From: Evernia prunastri
Lineage: Eukaryota; Ascomycota; Lecanoromycetes; Lecanorales; Parmeliaceae
NCBI GenBank assembly: GCA_003184365.1
Contig: NKYR01000232.1
Span: forward strand, 1-26,176
Direction of reading: 5' to 3'
Length of the DNA stretch: 26,176 nt
Below are positions 1-9,847 of the stretch, piece after piece (the stretch's first letter is position 1; every line of letters starts with the position of its first letter). The position numbers were made by a program, and so were the translations under genes. The notes beneath the pieces were generated by a model, which saw only the letters and a program-made list of their open reading frames with translations, searched no databases and was not told the origin of the DNA.

Positions 1-1358
1 GTAATCAGATGGAGGTTTACATTGGCTGCACATACAAATTCAAGGTTTTTTAGCTCAGCCCTACCTTATTGTTTTATATATACTGATTAACTAATTTAGA
101 TATAGTTTAGATAGAAGATATACATAAAGAAAGACACTGCTACAGCTTTCTATTTTGATAAGCGTTACTTCGTATCTCTGATTAATCACAGCAAGCTTAG
201 TAAGAATAACTATTAACGCCTCAGATTATATAATATCACATCGTTATAAGACTATATTGCATACAAAATATGATTTCAAACGATCTCAAAACGCTTGTTT
301 AGACTTTATGATATCTATCTTATATATTAATTAACCCGATAGCTCTCGTGTGCTATGATTAGCACTCATTGAATCTGAGAGCTCGAAGTCTATTTTAGCT
401 CTCGAAATCTATATCCCTGAATTTTCGATGAAAGATTTAATTCTTATAGTTTGATAATAATAAGATATTAAAAGTTTCTTACAATTTTAAATTTAAGTAA
501 AAATTTATTTAATATAATTCACAGACGAAATAATATCTTTTATTAATTAATTTTAACACGCGATTTATAAGAGATATATATTATACTACGTCTAGCGAGA
601 AATTTCGCGCTTAATAGCGCTTTTCAGTATAATTTCAGCGTTCGCGAACTTTATAAAATCAAATTTATTTTTATATCTTTCTTTCGATTGAAATTTCGAT
701 CTTTTGTGATTTCGTTTATAATATATAATATTCGTAATATTTTGCGATCGTGTAATTTATCGAAGCTTTTAGTTCTTTAAAACGTCTTAAATAAGTTAAT
801 AGATAGCTTTAAAAGTAATATAGTATTATTAAAAAATAATCTACGATTTAAACTTATAATATATTAAAAATAAATATATAAAATATTTAAATTAAATTAT
901 ATAATTCTCTAAAAAGATCGCTATATATAAAATCTATTAAGTTTAAACGTCGAATTACTATCGTAAAAACGAACTTAGAAATTTAATAATATTTCTTCGC
1001 GATATTTTTAATAAAATCTATATCTATCTTTATATTAAGAAATTTATTTAATTTTACTAATTTAAATAATTTATATAAGTATATTATATCTAGTTAATAA
1101 ATTAAATATATATGTTACGAAGAATTCTACGTAGAATTATTGTAGAATTAGAGCTTTCGCATTAGATATAGTTGTCGATTCTCTTCGTATACTTTATATA
1201 TCTTGCAGATAGATAGTTTTATTATTCTTATAAACATTATTAATTACTATACTATTATATAGATTTATTAATTTATATTATACTATTCTTAACAATATAT
1301 CGCGTGGTTATAATAATACGTATAACGATAAAAATAATAAATAAGAGTTTATTAAAAT
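1..1358. repeat. AT-rich, RIP-like degenerate repeat DNA, no gene
   Basis: Very AT-rich sequence dense in TA and nearly devoid of CC/GG, with no open frame of useful length. This is the composition of the damaged retroelements further right, so I read it as an old repeat remnant. The first 85 bases are less damaged and match, inverted, the segment near 22380-22465. I cannot assign an element family to the rest. Confidence 0.6.
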
Positions 1359-1625
1359 TGTAAGGGCCATGAGGTCTCTAGGCATGAGGCGGCCTGTCAG
1401 AAGTCCAGGAATCCAACATACATGTAGGCCAGATCCGGGAGACTATCCCTCTGGTGCAGCTGTGCGGCTATAGCAGTCGCATAGTAAGTTTGCTTGGCAC
1501 GGGGGTGCACTCTCCCCTGCTAAATATGCTGCCTCTGAGGATTCCCACTTGGGTTCCTCAGGATTCAGTCTATCTAGTAACCAATATACGAGTTGCTCAG
1601 TCACGCATGCCTAGACCCCGTTACA
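1359..1625. mobile_element. Probable solo LTR (undamaged GC islet)
   Basis: A sharply bounded 267-bp islet of normal GC content inside AT-rich damaged DNA. It begins TGTAAGGGCC and ends CCCCGTTACA, so it has TG...CA ends with a short imperfect inverted repeat, the hallmark of an LTR. The flanks (AAAAT left, AAGTT right) do not form a clean 5-bp duplication, unlike the other solo LTRs here, so the call is weaker. A 69-codon open frame at 1454-1663 lies inside but resembles nothing and runs out into AT-rich DNA; I do not call it a gene. Confidence 0.45.
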
Positions 1626-2284
1626 AAGTTACTATAGACGATAATTATCGATATAGATATTAGAGTTATATATATTATTATTAAATTTTAGCGTTGAAAC
1701 GAACTGTCGTATCTCAAATCTCGTTTCATCTCGTCTCGTTACGTAGCGTGATTTTCTCGAAGTACTTTTTATTTAAGTAGCTATTTTCTAAATAAAGTAA
1801 CTAAATAAACTATTTTATAAGTAAAATTCTACTCGTAGTACTAAATATACGAAATTTATAGTAAAATATTAGAGAATTATTTCGAAAAATACCTTTCGAC
1901 CTTAAAGCAAGCGTACGTATACTAAAACCTTGCGACTTTATTTCCCGCACCCCCGTCGTTCGGGTTATAGTGCCGAGCTGCCGACGCGCTAAGTATGCTT
2001 GTCGGTCATCTTACGCTGAATAATAGCTCAGTCATCATTACCCATAATCATTCGAAATTCAACTCATTGCCCCCAGTGGACAAGGACTTCAAAGGTCTAC
2101 ATCTCTGAGGCAGTGCTGAGCAGGCGAGGTGGAATCTGGGGTCGGATTTGCCGGTGCTTTCGCAGACTTGACTGTGTGCCCAGCACTCTGACCAGCAGCC
2201 CAATATTCTGGAACGAACAGTCTCCAGGACTTCAAGATTGCATCAGCTCAAGATCTGACATCCTTAGTCATTCGCCCTCCCATT
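1626..2284. other. Repeat edge, then upstream region and 5' leader of the kapC-like gene
   Basis: Positions 1626 to about 1925 are AT-rich damaged repeat DNA. From about 1926 composition becomes normal and stays so through the genes, which marks the left edge of the gene island. The stretch up to 2284 should hold the promoter and 5' leader. It contains a possible upstream ORF of 37 codons at 1995-2108 and a second short frame starting at 2113 that overlaps the true start codon. I see no convincing TATA box. Confidence 0.4.
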
Positions 2285-3289
2285 ATGCAGCCGACACTTG
2301 CACCAGCACCGCACCCCATGCGTATGTCAGGGCAGGTACGCTATACTAACTCATCTCTTGTAGAAGCAGTGACTGACTTCACGTAACAGGACAATGTCTC
2401 CGACCAGAGTGAGTAATGAGTCGCTAGCTTTGGAGATCATGGTTTGACACTGTGAAGATGCTGACACATCGATGTTGTCAGCTCTCCGAGACCAGCTGCT
2501 CGCCCAGGTGCAGAACCATCACCTTCCGCACCACAGACCAGAGCATCAACTGTCGAATACTGCGAGTCCTCACCACCACAACATTGATCCTGCAATCGCA
2601 GGAACTGGCATCATGAACCCGGGTGCTGGCGATAGCGGAGGCGACGATGGCGCCAGTGATGGTAGGAAAAGTGGCAAGCGTGAATTATCGACGTCAAAAC
2701 GTGCGGCGCAAAATAGAGCAGCTCAAGTACGTGGTTTCACCGATCCGTTGTTCGTCTCAGAGATGTTTCTTTGATCTTAGTTCAAGAGGATTTTTGCGCA
2801 AAAGTTTTTGGGTGACAAAGACAGCTTACTAAAAGATTACTACAGCGCGCGTTCAGACAACGAAAAGAAGGTCACATCAAGACCCTGGAAACACAAGTGA
2901 GAGAGTTCAATAGCCTCAGCGAAAAGTTCAAAGTTTTACAATCGGAGAATTATCAGCTTCGTGACTACATCATCAGCCTCCAATCTCGCCTCCTTGAATC
3001 TCAGGGCGAATATCCACAGCCACCGTCGAACATTGACATCCCCCATCCACAGACTTCAGGTCCTCCAACCCAGCAGATTCCAGCGCCTACAGCTCCTATG
3101 GGATCATCGGCTGCCATCCAGCTTCAAGTTTCTGCTGCTCAAGCTGTCGCAGACATGAGTGGAGGCAGAAACCAAGCGGACGAACCTGCTTACGGCAGAG
3201 GAAACAATCCGAACAAAAGGACTCGAGTTGGCGAGGATACGGAAATGCGCTCAGCGCCTGGCCACCCTCCACATACTGATAACAGGTAA
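2285..3289 (+). CDS. kapC: kapC-like bZIP transcription factor (AP-1/Yap type)
   Basis: Four exons: 2285-2335, 2390-2408, 2482-2726, 2846-3289; 252 aa. Introns are 54, 73 and 119 nt, all GT...AG; exon 2 is a 19-nt microexon. The start is chosen because the first residues MQPTLAPAPHP match the kapC N-terminus, and the DNVSDQ-TLRDQLLAQ run across exons 2-3 matches kapC DQLLA. Later landmarks are NIDPAI and LLESQGEYP. The basic region lies at about residues 88-115 (SKRAAQNRAAQ joined to RAFRQRKEG at the exon 3/4 junction), followed by a leucine zipper to about residue 150 and a proline/glutamine-rich disordered tail. The family is nuclear and DNA-binding; precise targets are not visible here. 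The sequence ACAG/GTAACC at the stop could be a donor, so a longer C-terminus through one more exon is possible. Convergent with ARP5, 370 bp between stop codons. Confidence 0.88.
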
Positions 3290-3659
3290 CCCGCCCTCTG
3301 AGACATTGCGGAGAATTCTGCGGTAATGACATATGGACTGTACACGGACGCCTGCAACCCGATCAGCATCATTGTATATTGTAATAATGAGAATAACGCC
3401 TCGGAAGATTGCATGGGCGAAATGGCGAAGCTTTTTGGCTGGCGTGTCGTGCAATGAGGTTCTCGGTTGTTGGAGTAGTTCAATATGCTGGCTGTTTGCT
3501 GTGGTACTTTGGCTCGATATCATGTAGCTAGCAGAGCCCAACGGTTGTCTGCCACTTGTTGGTATGGACCAAATGAGCTATCATTCTATGACCAATTTAT
3601 CTATTGAAGTGGCCGTCACCGGATAGACTGCAAGCTAGTTGTATTTCGCAATTGACCGA
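3290..3659. other. Convergent intergenic region between kapC-like gene and ARP5
   Basis: A 370-bp region of normal composition that should contain the 3' ends of both transcripts. Short open frames occur on both strands (for example 3333-3527 + and 3251-3541 -), but they overlap each other, have no recognisable motifs and fit chance. I see no RNA gene in it. Confidence 0.5.
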
Positions 3660-6170
3660 TCATAAAGTAGTGCTATTACCAAGATTGTGTTCCTGCGATA
3701 GAGAAGTCAGTGATCCTGTCAGACTAAGATACTTGTTGAGGTCGTCAAAAGATTCATGGATGTTCCGCCAACTTACCTTCATGTAGCTGGACCCTTTTTC
3801 ATCGTAATCTTGACGAGTCACGAGAGCTTGCCTAAAGTTCGGCTCTTGGGACCATTGAGCGGCACCTCTCCAGGCGTCAAGTAGCGGGTCAGTCGCGTGT
3901 CGGAGTTGCATTGCGGCGTCTATAGGTAAGACCGCGCGCAACTCCTTGTTAAGTCTTTCTTCAAATCCCGCGAAGAGCGTGTTGCCTCCTGTGAGAAAAA
4001 CATCCCGGAGAATGTGGTTGCGGTCTTGCGGCTTGCCCATTCCGTGGTTGATCATGTCGGCAGCAATGTCGATGATGCCTGCCTGATCAAGACCCGCTAT
4101 AGCTGGCTGGAAAACCACTTCGGGCACGCGAATCCTTTCCACATTGAGATGCAATTGATGGATTTCCTGCTGGCTTTCTGGATTGAAAGGCCACGGACCG
4201 CGTCGAAAAGCATGCATGAGGCTTTTCGTCCAGTCCAACTGAGCAGCCATAGTATTGCTCTCGTTGAAACCGGGATCATACTTCAGCAGCTGTGCTTCAA
4301 CATTCCTCATTTCTGCATCGAGGTCTTCCTCCTCCTCGTCCTCACTCTGCTCACCCAGCGCAACAGTACGATAAACCCCCCAGTCCTCATCATTCGCACC
4401 GAAATTATCATCGTCGCCACCTCGACGACGCTTTCTGCCGGGCGCATCTGACGCCAAGTTCGCGAGAGTTTTCATACGCATCTGGCTGGCGAGTGATTTC
4501 CGGTTACCAAGATCTGCCTTTTGTCTCTCTCTATCTTTAATTTTTTGGAGCAGAGCCTGCAATTGAGGTATTAGCACGCAAAAATGACAACGGTGTCCAT
4601 TTCACAATGTGTCTCACCATTCTCGCGACTCTTCGATCTTCTAACCACCCGTCGAGGTCTTTAGTACGCCGCTCGTCATCGAGTCTTCTTTCTTCGGCCA
4701 CACGGGCTCTTTCTTGTTCCTTTTCCACCTTTGCCCTTGCGCGAGCTTCCACACCTGACTTCAGCAATCGCTGGTGTCTCTTTTGTCTCAACCCTGCTTC
4801 GTCCAGCTCCTCGTCCGGCGTGTCAAGCAGCGGAAAGTTGACTACGTCCTCTTCAACAATGTCCGAGATACCGAGGTCCTTATTCCTGGCCTTTCGTACA
4901 GATTTCTCCATGTCTTTGATCACCTTGTCTAATTGAGCTTCGTCTTTGAACTCGTCCTCATCGAGCAAGTGCTTCGTCTCTTTTTTTGTTTGACCCACCA
5001 GACGCTGCTGAAGGTCTTTGTAGTATTCTAGTTCCTGTTCTTTCTGCACGAGCTTCTCCAATCTCACTTTGGCCGCTTGCTCCTGTAGTCTCCTTCCGCC
5101 TTCCCTTTTCCGTTCGGCAATTCGTGCAAGTTCTTCCTCACTTTTTTCTATAACAACGTGCTCGGTGAAGGGATACTGCACAACACGGTCTCGGCTTTCC
5201 AAACCTGTCCAGTCTAGGAAGCCCATCATCTCCTGGTCGAAGTTTTGAGAGACAAAGCAATGCTCACGAACCATATGTTGTGCCTGGTAGTCGGTGACTT
5301 TGGTGGGAAAACTCGGATACTTCAATCTCAACAGCTTCAGCAGATACTCAGCGCCTTGAGATCCCCCCCAGTTCAGCCGCGACACGCTGGACATGACAGG
5401 CTTCGAATTCAGAACTGGGATTACATGGGTCGAAGAATGCGATGATGAGACGATAAGCCCGCTGTTTCCCTTATTGAACTTGTATGAGAACAAGGCATCG
5501 ATACCGTAGACTAGCGAGGGCGCGCAGTAGCACTCGAATAGAAGCTCGTTCATAGCTGCATAAAGTCAGTGCACATCAGTACAAGTGAGCACAAACGTTG
5601 ACACGTACTCTTCCTCGAATAGCCCAAATTGGCAATGGGCTCGGTCAACAGAACAGGTCTTCCGATACTTCCGTACTCTCCTTCGACTCCTAGGTTCACA
5701 AATATATTATCCAGCACACCTTCCATGACATCCCAGTTGCCCACAACACTGGTCCCGGGTTCGAAAGCATTCCGTATCTGACCTCGAGTGGTAGCATCTG
5801 CATACGCATTGTAACCCACATATGAAACGGTCCTGTTGTATTTTCGGTCCCGGTATCGAGCAACGTCTGCCGGAAATGACATTCGTGGGGTCGTGTCGAA
5901 GGACCAACCAGCTCGTACGAGACTGGAACCTCGAGGCAAATCAGCAGACATGTCTCTCATAGTTGTATGCTTCGGATGCTTACCATTGTCAATGACTATC
6001 GCCGTCTCAGCATCGCTTTCAGCATGTGCTTCGGAAGGAACTGCTTGAAAACCCTTGAAAGGGGGTTCAATGGCGTAGCGTATACGTGGAGGCGATTTGG
6101 GGGACTTTTTACCATCTGTAGCCTTAGATGCAAGGACAGGCTCCACGTAGCGACTACAGGTGATGGCCAT
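3660..6170 (-). CDS. ARP5: Actin-related protein 5, INO80 chromatin-remodelling complex subunit
   Basis: Five exons read on the minus strand: 6170-5984, 5929-5609, 5555-4618, 4556-3777, 3692-3660; 752 aa. The start (ATG at 6170) has A at -3 and G at +4. Actin-fold landmarks: IVIDNGSSLVRAGW (residues about 58-71, phosphate-1 loop, formed only after splicing), MNELLFECY (171 on), GIDALFSYKF, the second phosphate loop SSSHSSTHVIPV, and VFLTGGN (about 668) with FEERLNKEL. A long charged coiled-coil insertion (about residues 270-490) and an acidic segment after a GRKRRR nuclear-localisation-like stretch interrupt the fold, as is typical of Arp5. The C-terminus KGSSYMK-EHNLGNS matches the family. 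Introns are 54, 53, 61 and 84 nt. The first (5930-5983) and last (3693-3776) are multiples of three with no in-frame stop, so an unspliced reading stays open through them. Arp5 with Ies6 is known to couple ATP hydrolysis to nucleosome sliding in INO80. DAD4 lies upstream on the same strand. Confidence 0.95.
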
Positions 6171-6458
6171 GATAAATTCACAATGTGTCTAGTCTCAAGA
6201 GCCTTCTATTGGACTCGAATGGAGCATTCTTCCTCGTTGAGTAGAACGAAGCCTGTCTGAGTGAGAGACGTTGCGGATCACTTTGTATCATTCTTTAAGT
6301 CTAGTAGTAAGATCTTACAACTGGTAGATTTGACCATCCTAAAGCACAAGTACTCCTATAGCCAGTGCAATAGGCTTTCGGATGAATTATCTTCCTATCA
6401 TTATCACTACAAAAAGTAGTCTTGAATTCAACCTCGATTGCTACAGTACAATTCTATG
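6171..6458. promoter_or_regulatory. ARP5 upstream / DAD4 downstream spacer
   Basis: A 288-bp spacer of normal composition between the DAD4 stop codon and the ARP5 start codon, both genes on minus. It must hold the ARP5 promoter and the DAD4 3' end. I see no clear TATA box or other named element, so this is positional inference. Confidence 0.4.
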
Positions 6459-6932
6459 TTATGATGGGTCCTGCAGGCTACCTGTGGCTGTAGACGGAAC
6501 AGAGATTAATTCTTAAAGTATGCCAAGCAGTTCGACAATCGAAGCGAGATCTTACCTTCAAGGTGAAAGAGCACATTGGATCGATAGTTCTTGAACATTT
6601 GAGCAACGAGCTCGACATTCATGTTTCGGATGTTGATCTCCTGGTTTCGAGTGGTACCTGCATTAGTGCAACATTCAATGGAGCAAGCTGGCAAGCGATC
6701 GAGTCGTCATACTTGTAGATTCTTATTCAAGACCATTACTGCTTCATTGAGTTTCTCCTAAAATGATCCATGAGTATGTACTCTCTAAAGACAAGAGTTG
6801 TCACTGTTACATACAACATTGGTGATAATGCGCGAGAGAAGCAGGCTCTGCTGATGCTCATGGGGACTCTCCTAATTCCAATCAGTCAGGCAGTCAAGCC
6901 TTCATTGAAACTGCGTCAAGTGAACACACCAT
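6459..6932 (-). CDS. DAD4: DASH/Dam1 complex subunit Dad4 (outer kinetochore)
   Basis: Five minus-strand exons: 6932-6930, 6871-6815, 6757-6713, 6640-6556, 6487-6459. They total 219 nt and encode 72 aa, the length of yeast Dad4. Exon 1 is only the ATG codon, followed directly by donor GTGTGT. The spliced protein reads ESPHEHQQSLLLSRI, then EKLNEAVMVLNKNLQ, then EINIRNMNVELVAQMFKNY, ending HLEATGSLQDPS and stop; this matches the Dad4 family along its whole length. Introns are 58, 57, 72 and 57-69 nt class, each GT...AG (the last is 6488-6555, 68 nt). Dad4 is part of the ten-subunit DASH ring that couples kinetochores to spindle microtubules in fungi. No single exon exceeds 85 nt, so ORF scans miss the gene. 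A transposon-like inverted-repeat element begins 69 bp upstream of the start codon, so the promoter must be very short or lie within or beyond it. Confidence 0.93.
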
Positions 6933-7001
6933 AGCTCCAGGTCGCGTATATTCCTAGTTGATTGATATCCCTAGGTAGCTGATGGTTCGATGACTCAACT
7001 A

Positions 7002-7237
7002 CTCGTTGTCACTTATTAATGCAACACACCTATTAATGCAATACATTAACCCTTTTGAAACAGGCTATGGAGATAACGATAATACGTGATAGCAAGACTA
7101 AAATAGTTATATATGAAACTAGTCATTTCTAATATTATTATCGAATATTTAATGATAAATTTAATGCGAAGAAGATATTTTAATATTCAATCGAATATAT
7201 TTAGAATTAAAATATTACATTAATAGGTGACAACGAG
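7002..7237. mobile_element. MITE-like element with TA target duplication
   Basis: A 236-bp element whose left end CTCGTTGTCACTTATTAATG matches the reverse complement of its right end over about 23 bp, with two C/T differences that fit RIP-like damage. TA flanks it on both sides (7000-7001 and 7238-7239), the target duplication of Tc1/mariner-superfamily elements. The interior is AT-rich and non-coding. A second copy of the CCTATTAATGCAA motif lies just inside the left end. It is too short for a transposase, so it is a MITE or an internally deleted copy. Confidence 0.7.
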
Positions 7238-7260
7238 TACGAGTACTTATCTTTAAGGGC

Positions 7261-7265
7261 ATTCA
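7261..7265. repeat. Left target-site duplication of Element A
   Basis: ATTCA directly before the left LTR; its partner after the right LTR is ATTTA at 22227-22231. The difference is a single C-to-T transition, in keeping with the damage in the right flank. Confidence 0.65.
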
Positions 7266-7443
7266 TGATATGGCCTTGCCAAAGACTTCCAGGAAGCCTC
7301 CTGCAGGAGGCTACTGCCTGCCTGGGGAAGCATGGGAGAGCCTAGGCCTTGCTTGTACTAGTGTCTCCGGCCTTCCCTACTAAATAGCTTTCTGCAGGTA
7401 GAAGAATGCATCCTTTTACCACACAAGCAATTCGACCATAACA
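7266..7443 (+). repeat. 5' LTR of Element A, undamaged
   Basis: A 178-bp LTR beginning TGATATGG and ending CCATAACA (inverted ends TGATATGG / TGTTATGG). It aligns end to end with 22049-22226, which has the same length. This copy keeps all its CC and GG pairs, while the right copy has lost nearly all. Its ACTAAATAG and CCACACAAGCAATTCG segments are identical in both copies. Confidence 0.85.
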
Positions 7444-7559
7444 ATAATACCTCGGGAGACAGCCCTCACCGCCCTCTACATCACAACTGTATAGCCTCGT
7501 CCAAAGTCGGTTGTAATCAAAGCCACCATCGGGGAATCCTTATCTTTTCCAGCTCACTG

Positions 7560-9360
7560 GCAGATCGATCTCACTTCGCTACGACGCTCTATCAAAGTCT
7601 TCGACGATCGTACGATAGAGCTCAGAGCTATTTCAGTCGTTCAACTTTTCTTCAGACGCTACGAGTCTCTCTCTATTAACAATATCTCTATATATTCGAG
7701 ATTCGCTTCTTTCGTCACTAAGTTATCTATTAGACATATCTCTGCTAGCATAGCTGACGAAGTTATTTATAATCGATTAATTAAATCTAAGCTATTCGTT
7801 GTTATAATTTAAGAATTTACTAAAATACAGCTCGCTGAGCTACGTATAATAATGAAATAATTTCGAGTATAATTAAAATCTCTCGAATTACCAAAAATCT
7901 TAGATTCGTTAGATAATCTAGAAATTGTCGATAATAACAACGTCGATCGATTTAATTCAGACGACGTTAACTATTTTGATTCGTTCTATAAAGATAAGTC
8001 TATTAATATCGCTTTCGCTATCGAATATTTTAATAAAAATATCTTTTTTCGAGATATTTATGTTTTTTTTAAATAGAGTGAAGAATATAGTTCGTATTAA
8101 GAATAACGTATTACTACGATAAAATCTTTAGATTTATCTGAGGAATCTCGGTTTTGCTTAATTCACTACGAAGCTCTTCGAAAATAATAAATAACTAATT
8201 ATTTATAGTATAAATAAGTAATATCGTCTATTGCTTGCTCGCTGAAAGTAATCTCGTTTTCAAGATATAATAATTTTATTACGAAAAAAGTATATTTTAT
8301 AAAATATATTATATTATCGAAAGTTACGCGAATATGCTTAGATTATTATAAGAGCTGCTTAGAATATAGATATGAAAATTATTAAGAATTATATTTTGCT
8401 AATTTAAAATAAACTTGATACGAAATTTCAGCGTGATATTTTAAAATCAGACGTTATTACTAATTATAATCGATTTCTCGAATATTTAGATAAACGTAAA
8501 TATTAATAATAAAAATATATTGATTAATATCTGCGATAAACTTCGTAGTAATAATAGATAAAATTAGATCGTAAATATTAATCTCGACAATTTCAGTCGT
8601 AATATCTTAATATAATATTTATCAAAATAATTAGTAGTAGCGATAATGAAAGTCTTTTACAGTCGAGAGTTATTAATAACGTTTTTAAATCTATTAAGAA
8701 TATTAAGACAATTAATAGAAATATTAAAGTAATCGTTTTTAAATATATTAAAATAATTAGAAAGACGCTCGTATCTCGCTACTCGCTTCGTCAATAAGAT
8801 TATAAATTACGATATCGACGAGAAATACGTTAAATTCGAAATCGACTAAGCGTTAATTTTATCAAAATCGATAACTCTTTCGATTAAGCTTCGATAACTT
8901 CTAAAACTATTAAGAGAGATTTTTATTAAGATCTCAGCGAGTTTATTAAGCAGCGATCGAGAAAAAGTTCGAGAATAATATCTATATCGATTATTCTTTA
9001 AATTAATCTAAGAAATATTAATCTTTTATCGAAGACTTCGACGATTACGAAGTTTTTAATAGCTACGAAGATTATAAGAATCAAACTCTCGAGAAAAGCG
9101 AAAATTACTTTACGAAGATTACTGTTATCGTCGACTATCAGTGCCATAATAAATTATTCGATTATCTTCGTATCGAATATTGAAAGAAGTCTTCTGCAGA
9201 CGCTTTAATTAGTTTAGTAGATATTTTGATATTTGCTTCGAAGTCTCTTATTGTTTTTTCGATATCAGAATTAATATTAGATATCGAGTTTATCTTTCGA
9301 AATTCCTATTACGCTATTATTTATACTAATTAATAATTAATCGAAAAAAAGAGAGAGATC
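7560..9360 (+). pseudogene. Element A gag remnant
   Basis: Gag-like reading is traceable in pieces, best at about 7920-8160, where a conserved acidic N-terminal region (DDVNYFDSFYKDKS, then FFRDIYVFFK) is followed by stops. Near 9138-9180 a degenerate zinc-finger-like motif (YQCH...KLFDYLR) marks the gag C-terminus, as in Element B. The segment is heavily AT-shifted. Damage rises from left to right: almost none at 7444-7560, strong after 7700. No functional product is possible. Confidence 0.6.
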
Positions 9361-9834
9361 TATGCTAACTTCGATTATGTCATGGTTCCAGCTCACAATA
9401 CCATGACTCCTCTACCTGGCCGAATCGGACCTAGCGCGGCTTGGCCCTGCCCACAAATATCCGCCTTCTGCCATCATTAGACCTTCATAGCTATTATTTC
9501 GTTCATACCGGAATCAATGCATTCAGCTACACTCCAGTCCCTGACAGATTATATCATGATTATAATCGATCGTATCTTTATCTCAACGACAGTCGAGATT
9601 AAGAAAATAACTATCAAGATACTTATTCGTAAATTAAAATTCAAGATCTATTATTTCGACGAATTTGTAATACTTATATTCTATATAAAAGAGATGTTAT
9701 TTAATAATATTCGAGCTTTCGTTTAAATTATCTAAGAAATTTATATCGTTAATAATCTTAAAACGAATATGCTTATCGAAGTAGATATTCTCATATTTAA
9801 GCGAATAATTATCGATTTCGCAATTTAAATTATT
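9361..9834 (+). pseudogene. Element A protease remnant, split by a solo LTR
   Basis: Retropepsin-like remnant. Codons up to 9377 continue at 9552 after removal of the 169-bp solo LTR and one GATTA. The rejoined stretch corresponds to the protease active-site segment (family motif D-S/T-G), here altered, followed by the conserved IVNNLKTNMLIEVDI segment at about 9740-9800. Element B has the matching IVNNLKINLLIENDI, so the assignment rests on homology between the two nested elements as well as on the family. Confidence 0.6.
9378..9546. mobile_element. Solo LTR inside Element A protease
   Basis: A 169-bp islet of normal GC content beginning TGTCATGG and ending CCCTGACA, flanked by perfect 5-bp duplications GATTA (9373-9377 and 9547-9551). 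There is no internal region, so it is a solo LTR left by LTR-LTR recombination. Its sequence keeps CC and GG pairs while the host DNA on both sides is damaged. Confidence 0.85.
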
Positions 9835-9847
9835 AGTATAAATAGTT

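Noticed and set aside
1935..1985. tRNA-like GTTCGGGTT word
   Set aside because: No acceptor stem or cloverleaf can be formed around it.
2113..2349. 78-codon plus ORF upstream of and overlapping the kapC start
   Set aside because: It is in a different frame from the family-matching N-terminus and has no recognisable content.
4014..4936. Plus-strand open frames (4014-4451, 4292-4540, 4607-4936)
   Set aside because: They are antisense shadows of ARP5 exons, low in complexity and without motifs.
5707..6260. Other open frames around the ARP5 5' end (5707-5907 -, 5836-6048 +, 5967-6260 +, 5996-6181 -)
   Set aside because: They overlap ARP5 exons 1-2 in other frames, and the ARP5 reading is supported by family motifs.
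6506..6694. A 62-codon minus ORF taken as one protein
   Set aside because: It starts in an intron and ends in another; only its middle (exon 4) is coding, as part of DAD4.
7228..7443. Placing the left end of the Element A LTR at TGACAACGAG (7228)
   Set aside because: Those bases are the right inverted repeat of the TA-flanked MITE. Starting at 7266 gives equal LTR lengths (178 bp) and a matching target duplication.
7444..7470. tRNA primer-binding site after the Element A 5' LTR
   Set aside because: The sequence ATAATACCTCGGG shows no confident match to a tRNA 3' end; not called.
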